Shown piece by piece: positions 32,450-42,465 of a stretch of DNA of 64,000 bases (position 1 is its first letter; each line of letters opens with the position of its first letter). Where the stretch lies: assembly GCA_030522415.1 (NCBI GenBank), contig CM060113.1, positions 11,728,065-11,792,064 of the forward strand, written 5' to 3'. This DNA comes from Channallabes apus (Eukaryota; Chordata; Actinopteri; Siluriformes; Clariidae). A model generated the notes under the pieces. The model was given only the letters and a program-made list of their open reading frames with translations, was not told where the DNA came from and ran no database searches. A program made the position numbers and the translations under genes.

Positions 32450-34106
32450 CAGAAACAGCAGCACAACCAGAACCTAATCCACAGGGAGATAATGAATCAG
32501 AACCTAATCCGCAGGGAAATAATTAACCAATTTCATCAGAATCGAGCACTGGTCCTGATGAAGAACCAAGTGCAAGTCCAGAGCCAGAAGAAAGATTACT
32601 TGTACCTAAAGACTATGCGGCTCCCACACCAGATTTAGCCTTATTAGCCGACATGCAAGCAGCAGCATCAGGAGAAGAGATTCGTAAATGGATCAAAAGG
32701 GGAGCAATAAAAACACAATACTACTAATGTATGGTGAAGTGCAGATGGGCGTTTTGTAGCACCTCAAAATTTCCTTCTAACCCTGATAAAACAAGTTCAT
32801 GGGAATGATCAAGAGAATCCAAAAGGAATGGTGGTTGCCTTATTTAGGTCCAATGGTTCATCGAACATTATCACAGTTTTGCGACATCTGTGCTAGATTT
32901 AACATTAGAAAGCATTTCACATCACTGATAGGACATATCCCAGAACCAGATGGGCCATTTAGGCATATAATGCTTGACTATGTAGACATGGGAGAACGTA
33001 GGATACAAGGAAAACGATACATCTTAGTGGTTGAAGACAGGTTTAGCAGATGGGTAGAAGCTGTAGCAACAGCTAAGGAAGATGCGACTGCAGTAGCAAA
33101 ATTCTTGTGTAGAGAAGTGATACCAAGATTTGGAATTCCAGACACAATCAGTTCAGATAATGGGAAACACTTCACAAATAAGTAACTCAGTGGTTGAACA
33201 TCAAGCACAGGTTTGGATGTGTGTATCATCCCCAATCTCAGGGGATGGTAGAGAGAGCGAATGGAGTTTTAAAAATTAAATTGGCTAAAATATGTGCAGA
33301 TACAAGCATGGATTGGTTTCAAGCCTTACATGAGATCGCAAACTAAACACAACACGCATTTAACCCCACATGAAATGCTTACTGGCAGACCTATGCTTAC
33401 TTCTTTTACCCGCGGGCCCTATAAAGGCCCAACACTTGAACAACTGCAAAGTGAACTTGATCATTATGTAAAACACTTATCTGAAATACACAAAGTTATT
33501 TTCCAACAGGTTAAGGGAGCTACAATACATGACAACACCAGACAGAGAGCAGCTGATCAAGTTGAGGACACCGAGGCAGAGGACATAGACAAAAGAACTG
33601 TACTGCCTGGTGATTGGGTGTTTATCCGAGTGTTCAAAAGAAGGTGGAACCAAGCTAGAAGGGAAGTACCATACAAGGTGGTGTTGGCAACTCCAACTGC
33701 AGTAAAAGTTCAAGGTAAAGACGTATTGTACCATTTAAATCATTGCTGCAAGGCACCAAATCCAGACCAGGTAAGAGACAGGTTTCCGCAGGAGGACACC
33801 GAGTCTCCAAGAGCAGGACCCTCGGGTCTGCAATCAGATCCTCAGATAGACGATGAAAGACCCAGACAACAAGCACCAGATCCATATGAACGCACTGAAG
33901 GGTTGCCATGGATAGAACAGGAAGAAGAAGGCGGCTACTGGCCAGAGTGGCCTCAAGAAGACATACAAGACTGGGAAGCTGAACTTGAAGAAGCCGGACC
34001 ACCTCATAGAACAAGAGCCCAAGTTAGACAGCGAGAAGACAAACGTAGTAAAATAGAAACAGCACTGAGACAGTTAGAAGCTGATACTGGCTCAGATACT
34101 GATTAA
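32450..34106 (+). pseudogene. ERV integrase with long acidic C-terminal tail
   Basis: The zinc-binding part lies at about 32790-32920 (QFCDICARFNIRK). The catalytic core at 32940-33260 has GPFRHIMLDYVD with Asp, TISSDNGKHFT with Asp, and VYHPQSQGMVERANG with Glu. A stop at 33183 and another near 33344 interrupt it. The DNA-binding end runs in frame 33294-34106 (LPGDWVFIRVFKRRW) and continues into about 90 Pro/Glu-rich acidic residues. The upstream region 32450-32700 is Pro/Glu-rich linker with stops. Confidence 0.88.
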
Positions 34107-34589
34107 ATTATTTAAACCAACTACAGTAGAAAGAACATACCCAACAAAAAACACCCCAAGAAATATATTGTGTAGATTATTTGGCCATAATCCCACGTGT
34201 CACCGTTGTGATCCTGATAGAGAAACCATCCTTTTATTGCCCCCTAAAAGACAGAAGGAAATCCATGGCTATAATATTTCTAATGATTGGTTTGACTAGT
34301 AGTTGGGCTGTCAGAAGTGAAAAGAGCAAACCAAAATGGAACACTGAAGAGAGACAAATACTAGCTACTAGTACTAGCTACAGTAACTAGAGCAAGAATG
34401 GTAGCTGGTTTATCAATGTGGGAAAGAACAGGAAATTGGGAACGAGCTTTTCAAATAGAGGTAGACAAGTCACAACCCCAAGAAGATCGAGTGCGTATTT
34501 ATGTAGAACTAGAGAAAACCCCTAGATCAAAAATGATGATCGCGTTAGATGGATTGATTGAGGCAATACCAAAATCCAATGAATGGTGC

Positions 34590-34956
34590 TGTGACGGTTG
34601 ACCCCTAGAGGGCGCCTAACGCCCGTTTTTGGTTTTGTTTTGTAGTTTGGTTTGTGTTTCATGGTTGACTTCATTTCCCAGTTTGCACTTCGGTCAGGTG
34701 ACGTAGAAGCTCACCTGAACCGAGGTAGGACAATTATTAGTTGATTATTTTGTGTATAAATAGCCTGGCTGAACAGCAGTCAGGCGTCTAGCTTTTGTTG
34801 GTGTAGGTTTAGTTTGTGTTTGGAGTGATCTTGTTTCTGTTTATGCTTTTTGTTTATAAGAAACATAAAAGAACGTATTGAACCGTCAGCTCGCCTCCTC
34901 CGCATTCATGCCGCGAAAATGCACCAGACGCAGACATCAGAGAGAAAACCATGACA
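34590..34956 (+). repeat. Solo LTR (sushi-like) inside ERV env
   Basis: A 367-bp block TGTGACGG...CATGACA flanked by perfect GGTGC copies (34585-34589, 34957-34961). TATAAATAG at 34755. Organisation parallels the LTR at 17746: GAGGGCGC near the start, the E-box dyad at 34694-34718, CGAGGTAG, then TATA, though overall sequence is diverged. Confidence 0.95.
34694..34718. promoter_or_regulatory. E-box dyad TCAGGTGA-N9-TCACCTGA
   Basis: Same inverted repeat and spacing as at 17843-17867, but the 9-bp spacer is different in sequence. It lies 37 bp upstream of TATA. Confidence 0.7.
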
Positions 34957-36694
34957 GGTGCGCATTTAATAAGTCAGCAAACAGCAAAATACGAGGTGTA
35001 TGCTTAGCATATCCATATTTGCGTTGTTGTACGGCAAAAGTACCAGGTCAACCAAGCGTATCAGATGCTGAGTCAGCAACCTATGTAACGGTAATTCCAG
35101 AAATAATAAAACAGGTACCTGGAAACAAAAAAGAATCTGACCAAACATGGAAAAATTATATGTTCTACCAATGGATGAAATTCACAGCTGACTCTTTAAC
35201 AAATAAGGACTGCATCGTGTGTCATGACAGAAGTCATAAGCCCCCAAAAGTGGCGATAACCATCCAGAATATAGTGAATCATGATTATGCCCTATCAGCT
35301 GTCTCTTACATTCAGCTGCAATAGGTTATGGCCCAGAATGGATGCAGAATATAAGCAAATGCACGTATCATCCTGTAGAAACGACAGATGCTGTCCAACG
35401 AGAAATAACCCCTGTGCAACAGACCTATCCTCTATGCATCTGTTCAGATGGAAGTATAGAAGTGGGAAATCTATTATCGAGTTGTAATGAAACACAATCA
35501 GCAGCATGTTTTTCCATAAAAATGAGACAGATATGCGACAATACAACAAGCAATATGTCATGCAGTGAGATAGTCAACGTACGACAACCAGACTTAAGAT
35601 TAGGTACAACACCCTTAGCTGACATATTTTGGTACTGTGATGGAACTACGGTTAGACAAACTTTACCAAAAGACTGGAATGGATGCTGTGCTCTAGTATT
35701 ACTAGAAGGAGAACTAATTGTAATAGGACTGCATAGCACGCAAAGCAAACGTGAGATAATTCTTGGACACAGTCGGTCAAGGGGAATTAAAGAAATGGGA
35801 AGGGTTTGATAAAGAGGGAGGAATAACAGTAAGTTGGGATGGAATTCCACTTGGCGTACCAACTGAGCATGAGGTTATAAATAGGGTAGCATTTACGACA
35901 ATCTTCCTCCCATGAGTTCAAATTTCTAAAAACGCAAGGTGGATAAACTTACTATGGTACAATCAACAGAGATTTTGGAACCACACATTAAGTGTTTTAG
36001 GATTAGTACAAGAACAATTAGACAGAACAATAATGACCATGCAAAATACTGTAAATTCACCCTGGACACTATGTTAGCACCTCAACGAGGAGTGTGCGCT
36101 TTAATTGGAGAAGACTGCTGTACATACATTCCAAGACATACAGGCCCTGATGGTAATATAACCAAAATACTAAGAGACATGTGGAATCTGAGAGATGAAC
36201 ATGTTAGAGTCACTCAAGTAGTACAGAAAACCACCGCGTGGACCACATGGTTTGACTGGCTTAATCCTTCTAATTGGTATGGACTACTTGTGAAACTAGG
36301 CACAATTGTTCTGATAGTGTTAGGAACCCTACTCATCGCATCTTGCTGCGATATTCCCCTGGCAAGAGCAAGTATTCAGAAAATGGTAGGACAGTATACA
36401 GTTGTTGTGGAATATCACGACCAGACGACACCATATGAGAATGAGGAAGAGGAGTCCATTTATATGCAAATGAAGTGAAAGAAGACCAACTACACTGCAT
36501 AATGGACAATTGACTATATCCTTATTGATCATATGTATATTGAAAAATTATCTAGTGTAACAGCATATTTAAATCAAACATATTTAATCCATGTTTTAAA
36601 TAATTATATCAGAGAAAAAGTAATATTAGTAGAGAAAGTACGTCTTGTATGTTGTGTTTTGTTTTTGTGTTTGTGTCTTGTTTCTGCTATACAC

Positions 36695-37062
36695 GTATAC
36701 ATTGCAGGATGGAACTGGTACCTGACCCAAGGTGGATAGTTTCCTGTACAGTCTGCTGTAACGCATGGAAAGAGGTTCCGGAAAAGGCCCCAACGAAAAG
36801 ATGGGCAGAGTTGAGACATGATCTAGTTGACTGGCATCCACAACGTGCAATAGGGAACAAGGAATTCATCACCAATGCCAACGTCTTGACAAAGGACTTC
36901 AAATGGATCAAAGCAAGGACACAGGAGACGTTCAACCTTGACATGAGCACAGGACTTCACCTGGTAACAACTTCATATCAGCTTGGGAGACATCTGAAGC
37001 TAGGCATCTACAGAGGTTATAACCGTTCCGGCTCTTTTGGCCAGTATAGCTATAAAAAATAA
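36695..37062 (+). CDS. Post-env reading frame 1, unknown function
   Basis: An ATG at 36709 opens 118 codons (MELVPDPRWIVSCTVCCNAW...) with no stop before 37063. Directly before it is a pyrimidine-rich stretch ending ATTGCAG at 36701-36707, a good splice-acceptor shape. The product is basic with several Cys near the start, no signal peptide and no membrane segment. I recognise no family. Complex fish retroviruses carry extra genes after env that are expressed by splicing, so an accessory gene is plausible. It may simply be a frame that has stayed open by chance in old DNA. Confidence 0.4.
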
Positions 37063-37770
37063 AAGGGGGTCCAATTTTGCAATAACCTATAAGATAGTGT
37101 TACAAGTATTACCAGAATATGTAAGACAAGGATTAACGAAAGTCATTTGCCAGCGTATATTGAATCTTTACATAAATATGAGAGCATACAAAATCCAATT
37201 ATATGAAATGTTCATAGACAAGATAATCAATGTTCAACACAAATGTATGGTATATCCATCTCAGATGTTAGGAGAGAAAACCCTTTGACAAAGAGTAAAG
37301 TCTTATCTGTTGCAGGGTAGGTTGAGGAAGAGATGAAAGTACGGGTTGAAAGGGATGTCCTCCTTGGGATAGGCCAAAAGTCCATTAAAGTCCCACTTAA
37401 AGATTAAAAAGATCTTGGGCAGTTGCGACTTTGCACCCAAACTCCATAATCCTACTTTCCACACAGTAGCATAAAGATGTAGGTTAAACAAAAGATTCTA
37501 GTTGAGCAGCAAACAAATGTTTCCCAAACCAGGATCCTCGAGTGAAGTAGCAATCTGCCATGAGGCAACAACTGAATCTCTCTCTTGTTCTACTACTTCC
37601 TCTTTTATTCAAACTAGTGAAGCTATTGGTGCCCCTAGTGGTCAGGATGAACATTCCACTAATACACATTAAACCATGTAACAAGACTTGATCGTTACAA
37701 GGTATTGGGATCGAAGAGGATTGGGCTGCATATGATGATTTGTGGGATCGTTGAATTTGACGATGTGTAC

Positions 37771-38079
37771 ATGGCAGCAACTAAGACCATAACCAAAGTA
37801 ATGTTGCTGGATGACATCTTATGGAGAGATACACCGATATCCCTGTAACGTGCGCTGGATGCTCTTCCAAAAGCCGATGAGGTGTGGTTAGACTTTTTGC
37901 GCTTAGAGACGGGCAGGATAAACCGAATTCCACTATCTCAGCTGGGAAGCTGTAAGGACCTGTATGTGATTGAATTTACGGACGAGGATCGTAAGACCTG
38001 GACTGAAGAGGGGTCTGAAAATCTTGACACACTATCCTTAACCTACAGGGACCCTAATGGACTGCTTAAATGGCTTTGA
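37771..38079 (+). pseudogene. Post-env reading frame 2, one in-frame stop
   Basis: ATG at 37771 starts MAATKTITKVMLLDDILW; a TAA at about 37846 interrupts, and the same frame continues to 38079 (ADEVWLDFLRLETGRINRIP, KWL end). Total about 102 codons. Amino-acid composition looks protein-like, with acidic and hydrophobic alternation. No family recognised. Position suggests a provirus accessory gene or a captured fragment. Confidence 0.35.
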
Positions 38080-38333
38080 AGGTTTTAAATGTTTTTGTCA
38101 TATATGTATTAGTATAAGGGATGAGGTCCTGGTGAATACACTGTCAAGCATAAAAAGCTAGCAAGGTGTGGAATTTTTCCTTCTGAATTGGCTGTACTGA
38201 AGGTTTTTTCTCCCACCTCTGAACTCATCATATTATAACCATGGCATGCTTATTATATTCTAATATATGTTATGCTTATATTTACTAATTTTCAATTGTT
38301 GTTCCTAAATGGATGGTTTGGTGAGGGGGTTAT

Positions 38334-38705
38334 ATGTAAGGTTAACATGTAAGGTTAGGCTTTAAATATGTAAGGGTTTAAGTTAGGTTTAAAATTTTAG
38401 GTTTCTTTAAGTTCTTTAATTACATTTAAATTTAAGTAATATGTAAGACTTTATATGTAAGATTTCTTTGAATCTGTTTTTTCTCTGACTGATTTAAAAT
38501 GATTTAAGATTATTCTTTAGTAGTAAGGTAATTTAAAGGTTCTTTAAGATTTATTTCTGAAAGGTTAATTTGAGTAAGGTCATAATTTTGATAAAAAGTT
38601 AATAGTTCAAGGTTTATTTTTTTCTTTTTCCTATTCTATAAGGATTAAAATTAATGTGTAAGGTTTATTTCTTGTTTCTGTAGTAATATGTAAGGTTAAG
38701 GCTCA
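38334..38705. repeat. AT-rich region with recurrent TGTAAGGTT motif
   Basis: Motifs of the type TGTAAGGTT, TTAAGGT and TAAGATTT recur more than a dozen times without fixed period. The same style resumes after the inserted element (43704-43760). A purine run GTGAGGGGG at 38321 precedes TGTAAGG. Confidence 0.6.
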
Positions 38706-39275
38706 TACAGTGGGAGCCACGTCAAACAGCCGCCTGGAGCATGACTGCTCCGTGGCAGTTCCATGAAGGCTTCGTGCATGGAATGTGATCCCCCGCGATG
38801 ACGCAGTTAACGATGCCCCGCCCCATAAACGCCCCCATGCGCTTTCTAAAAAGATGGTTGCAATGCCGTATAATTCCGCCAGATGGAGCATTGACTGGCA
38901 CAGTTAACTGCAGTGTCCAGGAAGCCCAATACCGTATCTTTAATATACAGACAGTTCTTGTATTGTCAACATAGTTTCATAAATAGATGAAAAAACAACA
39001 ACAACAAACCGATTAATAAAACAGATTTGTTAAATCACTCAATACACAACCCATGATGATTATGCTATTTATTATTTAATAATGAATTAATAAAATTAGT
39101 TAGTGAAATATTTTTAAGACATCCTGAAATGATCCTTAAAGACACGGTAGCGGCTGTAATTTGTCTATACCGATCATTGTAGGTACGGAATAAAAACGCA
39201 GGCTACGTACAGTATTTTATATTACTGTGTATTTTACCCCGTTCCATTTAATATACTGATAGATAATATTTTGCT

Positions 39276-39500
39276 TTCCTCCCACAGTCCAAAGATATGC
39301 AGGTTAGGCTAATTGGCGTTCCTAAATTGCCCGTAGTGTGTGATTGGGTGTGTGAGTGTGTGTATGTGTGTGTGCCCTGCGATGGATTGGCACCCTGTCC
39401 AGGGTGTACCCCGCCTAGTGCCCGAAGTCTCCTGGGATAGGCTCCAGGTCCCCCGCGACCCTGAACACAGGATTAAGCGGTATAGAAAATGAATGAATGA
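39276..39500 (+). repeat. L2-type 3'-end retroposon with 13-bp target duplication
   Basis: GATGGATTGGCACCCTGTCC, GGGATAGGCTCCAGG and GATTAAGCGGTATAGAAAAT followed by (GAAT)n is a familiar LINE 3' end. ATAATATTTTGCT flanks both sides exactly (39263-39275 and 39501-39513), proving retroposition of a 5'-truncated copy. Confidence 0.9.
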
Positions 39501-39896
39501 ATAATATTTTGCTGCAAAGTAAAGCTCAAACGTCTGCTTGGGTTTGTTTTCGTTATATTTTTGATGATGTTTTCGCTGATTTTTTCACTGATAGTCTACA
39601 AGTGGCATAAGAGGCAATTAATGGCGCATGCAACCTGGAATAAATATCTGCCCATATGGATCAGTATTTCTTTAGTCATTTAATCATGCATAATGCTCCC
39701 CCGTCAAAAGATCTGATGGGGCATTAATCACTTATCACAACTGTGAATGGATGCGGCAGCAGACAGATTAAATCCCCATAAACACTTGGAGACAATAGTA
39801 AAAAAAAGTTCCAGAGGGTTAGCGCCTGTTATACTATTGTATTTTTACTGATTTTTTTTTTTTACTGCTTATATTTCGTTGGGTTTTACGCAATTT

Positions 39897-39898
<2 letters not shown>

Positions 39899-39928
<30 letters not shown>
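39899..39928. repeat. (TG)n microsatellite
   Basis: Fourteen or so TG units, followed by CG-rich GCGTGCGCGCACG. Confidence 0.95.
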
Positions 39929-39932
<4 letters not shown>

Positions 39933-39977
39933 CGCGCACGAGAGAGAGGATACTCTGACAAGACCAACTTCCGTGTG

Positions 39978-40121
39978 GCTCCCGTGGCTCAATCGGTTAG
40001 TGCGTGATACTTATAAAGCGGTCCAGGTGAAGCAATGCCGAGTTCGAGTCTCACCTAAAGCACCCAAAGCATTTTACTGCATATCGCGCTGTGTATGTGA
40101 CAAATCAAATTTGAATTTGAA
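39978..40121 (+). repeat. SINE: tRNA-Ile(UAU)-like head with intron-like insert, L2 tail
   Basis: The head GCTCCCGTGGCTCAATCGG has tRNA acceptor and D-arm shape. TGGCTCAATCGG fits the pol III A box and GTTCGAGTC the B box. CTTATAA gives a UAU anticodon followed by a ~19-nt insert at the usual intron site, then TGCCG. Part of the variable loop and T stem is deleted and the acceptor 3' side no longer pairs, so it is not a working tRNA gene. The tail from about 40064 (AAAGCATTTTACTGCATAT, then GTATGTGACAAATCAAATTT) matches the 3' end of the L2 LINE at 19588-19660. Confidence 0.8.
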
Positions 40122-40544
40122 AGTAAAGCTTAAAATGTAACTTCTTCTTTGGTTTGTTTTCGTTATATTTTTTATGTTTTCGCTGAAAGTCAAATTGGCA
40201 TAACAAATTGATTAATGGCGCATAATATCTGGAACAAATATCTGTCCATACGGATCAGTGTGTCTTTAGTCATTTAACCAGCATAATGTCCCACATCAAA
40301 GATCTGATGGGGCATCAATCACTTATCACAACGGTGTATAGATGCGGCAGCAGAGACAGATTTAATCCCCATAAACATTCACACTTGAAAACAAAACTAA
40401 CAGAAGTAAACAGTTCTAGAGTGTTAGTGCCTGTTATCACAGGACAGGAATCACCTACAGGATACTACTGTATTTTACTGCTCATATTTTTTACCCTAGT
40501 TTCATTTGGTTTTATGCGATTTCATGTATTATTTGTGTGTGTCT

Positions 40545-40553
40545 GTGTGTGCA

Positions 40554-40584
<31 letters not shown>
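40545..40584. repeat. (TG)n microsatellite
   Basis: Interrupted TG tract ending the second duplication unit. Confidence 0.9.
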
Positions 40585-40586
<2 letters not shown>

Positions 40587-41163
40587 TGCGAGAGATAGCG
40601 TGAGAGCGCGTGCGCGAGAGAGGGCTTTCATGCTGATTTGTCCAAGGTTACTAAAACCTGGCTTACTACCTATAAAAAATATTTCAATTTAACTCATGGG
40701 TCTCAATCACAGATGACACGACAAATTATATACTCTGAAACGTTCATTTGAACATTTAAAAATATATACAAAAACACGAATACTAATGTTATCATGGTGT
40801 AAATTATTAACATTAGGTTAGGTCCTGCCCTTAATTAATTCATATTATAATTACTTTTACATAGTATAGTTACTGGACTGACATGACCAAAAACTAGCTA
40901 TTTCATTTAGCCTTTCTAAAATCAACCCATATATCATTTATAATCAGAAAACATAAAACATATTATGATCTGTTCAATAGCCCATCTGTTTTAATTTAGT
41001 TTGTATTTTTTATTATTCATAAGACAACCTTTCAGTTTTGTAAATATTTTAGTTATAGTGTGTTAAGTCTTACTTTAGGTTAAACGTTTTTGAGAATTTT
41101 ACCATCCAGCTTAGATAAATGTTATGTCATTGATAAAATCTGGATTAAGGATATTTTATTATA

Positions 41164-41166
<3 letters not shown>

Positions 41167-41202
<36 letters not shown>
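41167..41202. repeat. (AT)n microsatellite
   Basis: About 18 AT units followed by a T-run. GATTGCCACCTTATTGTGGT just after it (41227-41246) has the look of another repeat fragment that I cannot classify. Confidence 0.95.
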
Positions 41203-41210
<8 letters not shown>

Positions 41211-42366
41211 TAGTTTCCCCCTGAGGGATTGCCACCTTATTGTGGTCTGGGGGTTTGCGTGCCTCAACACAATTCAGCAAATACAATACTGTTACTATAC
41301 AGTAAGGCCAGGTAAAAACAGTGCTCGAACATGATGCCCCCCTCCCCCCACCCCGTGTTGTCTGGTCTAGAACGTCCCTGCCTCTGACCGTCTTTTGTCT
41401 TGTAAATGAGTATTCTCACTCACCTTCCAATCCCCCCAGCGCACACACTCTGTTTGTACTGTAAACTGTACTGTAACTGTGTTTGCTAGGGCACTTGGTT
41501 ATACAGTACTTTAATGTATGGAACACTTACTTAACTTACTGGTTTGGTTTAAATATCGCTTATTACCTTATTCAGCAAAATAAATTCATTATTAACGTAT
41601 TGAAGTATTTTAGTTAAGGACAAAAACTGTGCTTATGTTTAGAACTGCTGAACAGCCGAAAACACACACACACCCATCCCCCCGCCAAAAACACACACAC
41701 ACAGAGCAATTAACACCATGTCATACTCAGGAGTGGAAGGTGAGAAACCTCAATGGAGAACACAAAGTTTGTCGTTGCTCTTTTGGAGTTCTTAAAACCC
41801 AAAACATTTATTTATACTGAGAAAAAATTATTATGGGTCACAATCACAAACACATATAATCAAGTGTTTAACTGGTTTCATTTGTTTCTATGATCAATAA
41901 TTATTATTATTATTATTTTCAGCCCAACTCTTTGACTATTTAAAACAAAGTTGTGTCCCATTTTTTGCCCATTGAAGTTGTTGGTTCAACTAAACAATTT
42001 TTAAATACCCAAACAATCCCCCAAAATTAAAACACGCAAAACATGACTTTAACAATTCAATTTATTCTTCCAAAACTAGTCAAAGTTAAAACAGTAATTT
42101 ATATAAAACAGATGAATACATGTTGTCTTTTTGCTTAAAGTTCATTAAACTACCCGGATACACCAGCTGCTTATAAGTCTCTATCTATAGTCCTTTTACA
42201 TTAAAATATTAATTTTTCAAATATCAAAACTATTAAACATGGAACAGTTGAAGTCTTTGTTTCCCCCAAAGTACTGTATCAGACATTTTGCAGTTCTATG
42301 TTCAGAATATACAGTAGACCTGATCAAACATCATTCTAAAGCTGTCGGACTGTGACGTCATCCCTC

Positions 42367-42465
42367 CTACAGCTCCCTCAACAGCTTGTTCAGGCTCCTC
42401 CAGTCCTGTAGCTCCAAAAGTCCAGCCGTCAGCCGTCTGACCCCCCAATCCTCCACAGCGGAGCT
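42367..42465 (-). other. Candidate terminal exon on the minus strand
   Basis: On the minus strand an acceptor-like TTGTCTTTAAGCAG ends at 42466. An open 32-codon stretch follows (SSAVEDWGVRRLTAGLLELQ...) and ends in TAG at 42367. AATAAA lies at 42066-42061, about 300 bp downstream. A donor-like G/GTAAGT at about 43384-43379 follows a CpG-richer segment with AAGATGGCGGC. The open ATG there hits a stop after a few codons, so a coding transcript is not established. It could be a captured host gene fragment. Confidence 0.3.

Larger units (their letters stand above)
34180..36478 (+). pseudogene. ERV envelope glycoprotein, split by a solo LTR
   Basis: Leader-like hydrophobic segment at about 34264-34320 (MAIIFLMIGLTSSWA), surface-unit fragments to 34589, the solo LTR (34590-34956), then further Cys-rich surface fragments 34962-35900 in changing phases. 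The transmembrane subunit is in frame 35939-36478: a CX6CC disulfide motif (CALIGEDCC) at about 36090-36125, a hydrophobic span (GTIVLIVLGTLLIA) at 36300-36340, and a cytoplasmic tail ending with a YxxM-like YMQMK. Covalent-type CX6CC is typical of gamma/epsilon-like envelopes. Many frame changes; inactive. Confidence 0.85.
39517..40590 (+). repeat. Diverged tandem duplication (two ~0.42-0.46-kb units)
   Basis: 39517-39926 and 40122-40585 share blocks in order: GGTTTGTTTTCGTTATATTT, GATCTGATGGGGCAT, AATCACTTATCACAAC and GATGCGGCAGCAGA. Both units end in (TG)n. The SINE at 39978-40121 sits between them. Confidence 0.85.

Noticed and set aside
37309..37685. Another solo LTR between the post-env frames
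   Set aside because: TG and CA ends and a reversed TTTATT can be picked out, but no target duplication or partner copy was found.
39978..40062. Functional tRNA-Ile(UAU) gene
   Set aside because: A and B boxes and anticodon are visible, but the T stem and variable loop are partly deleted, the acceptor ends do not pair, and an L2 tail follows directly. It is a SINE head.
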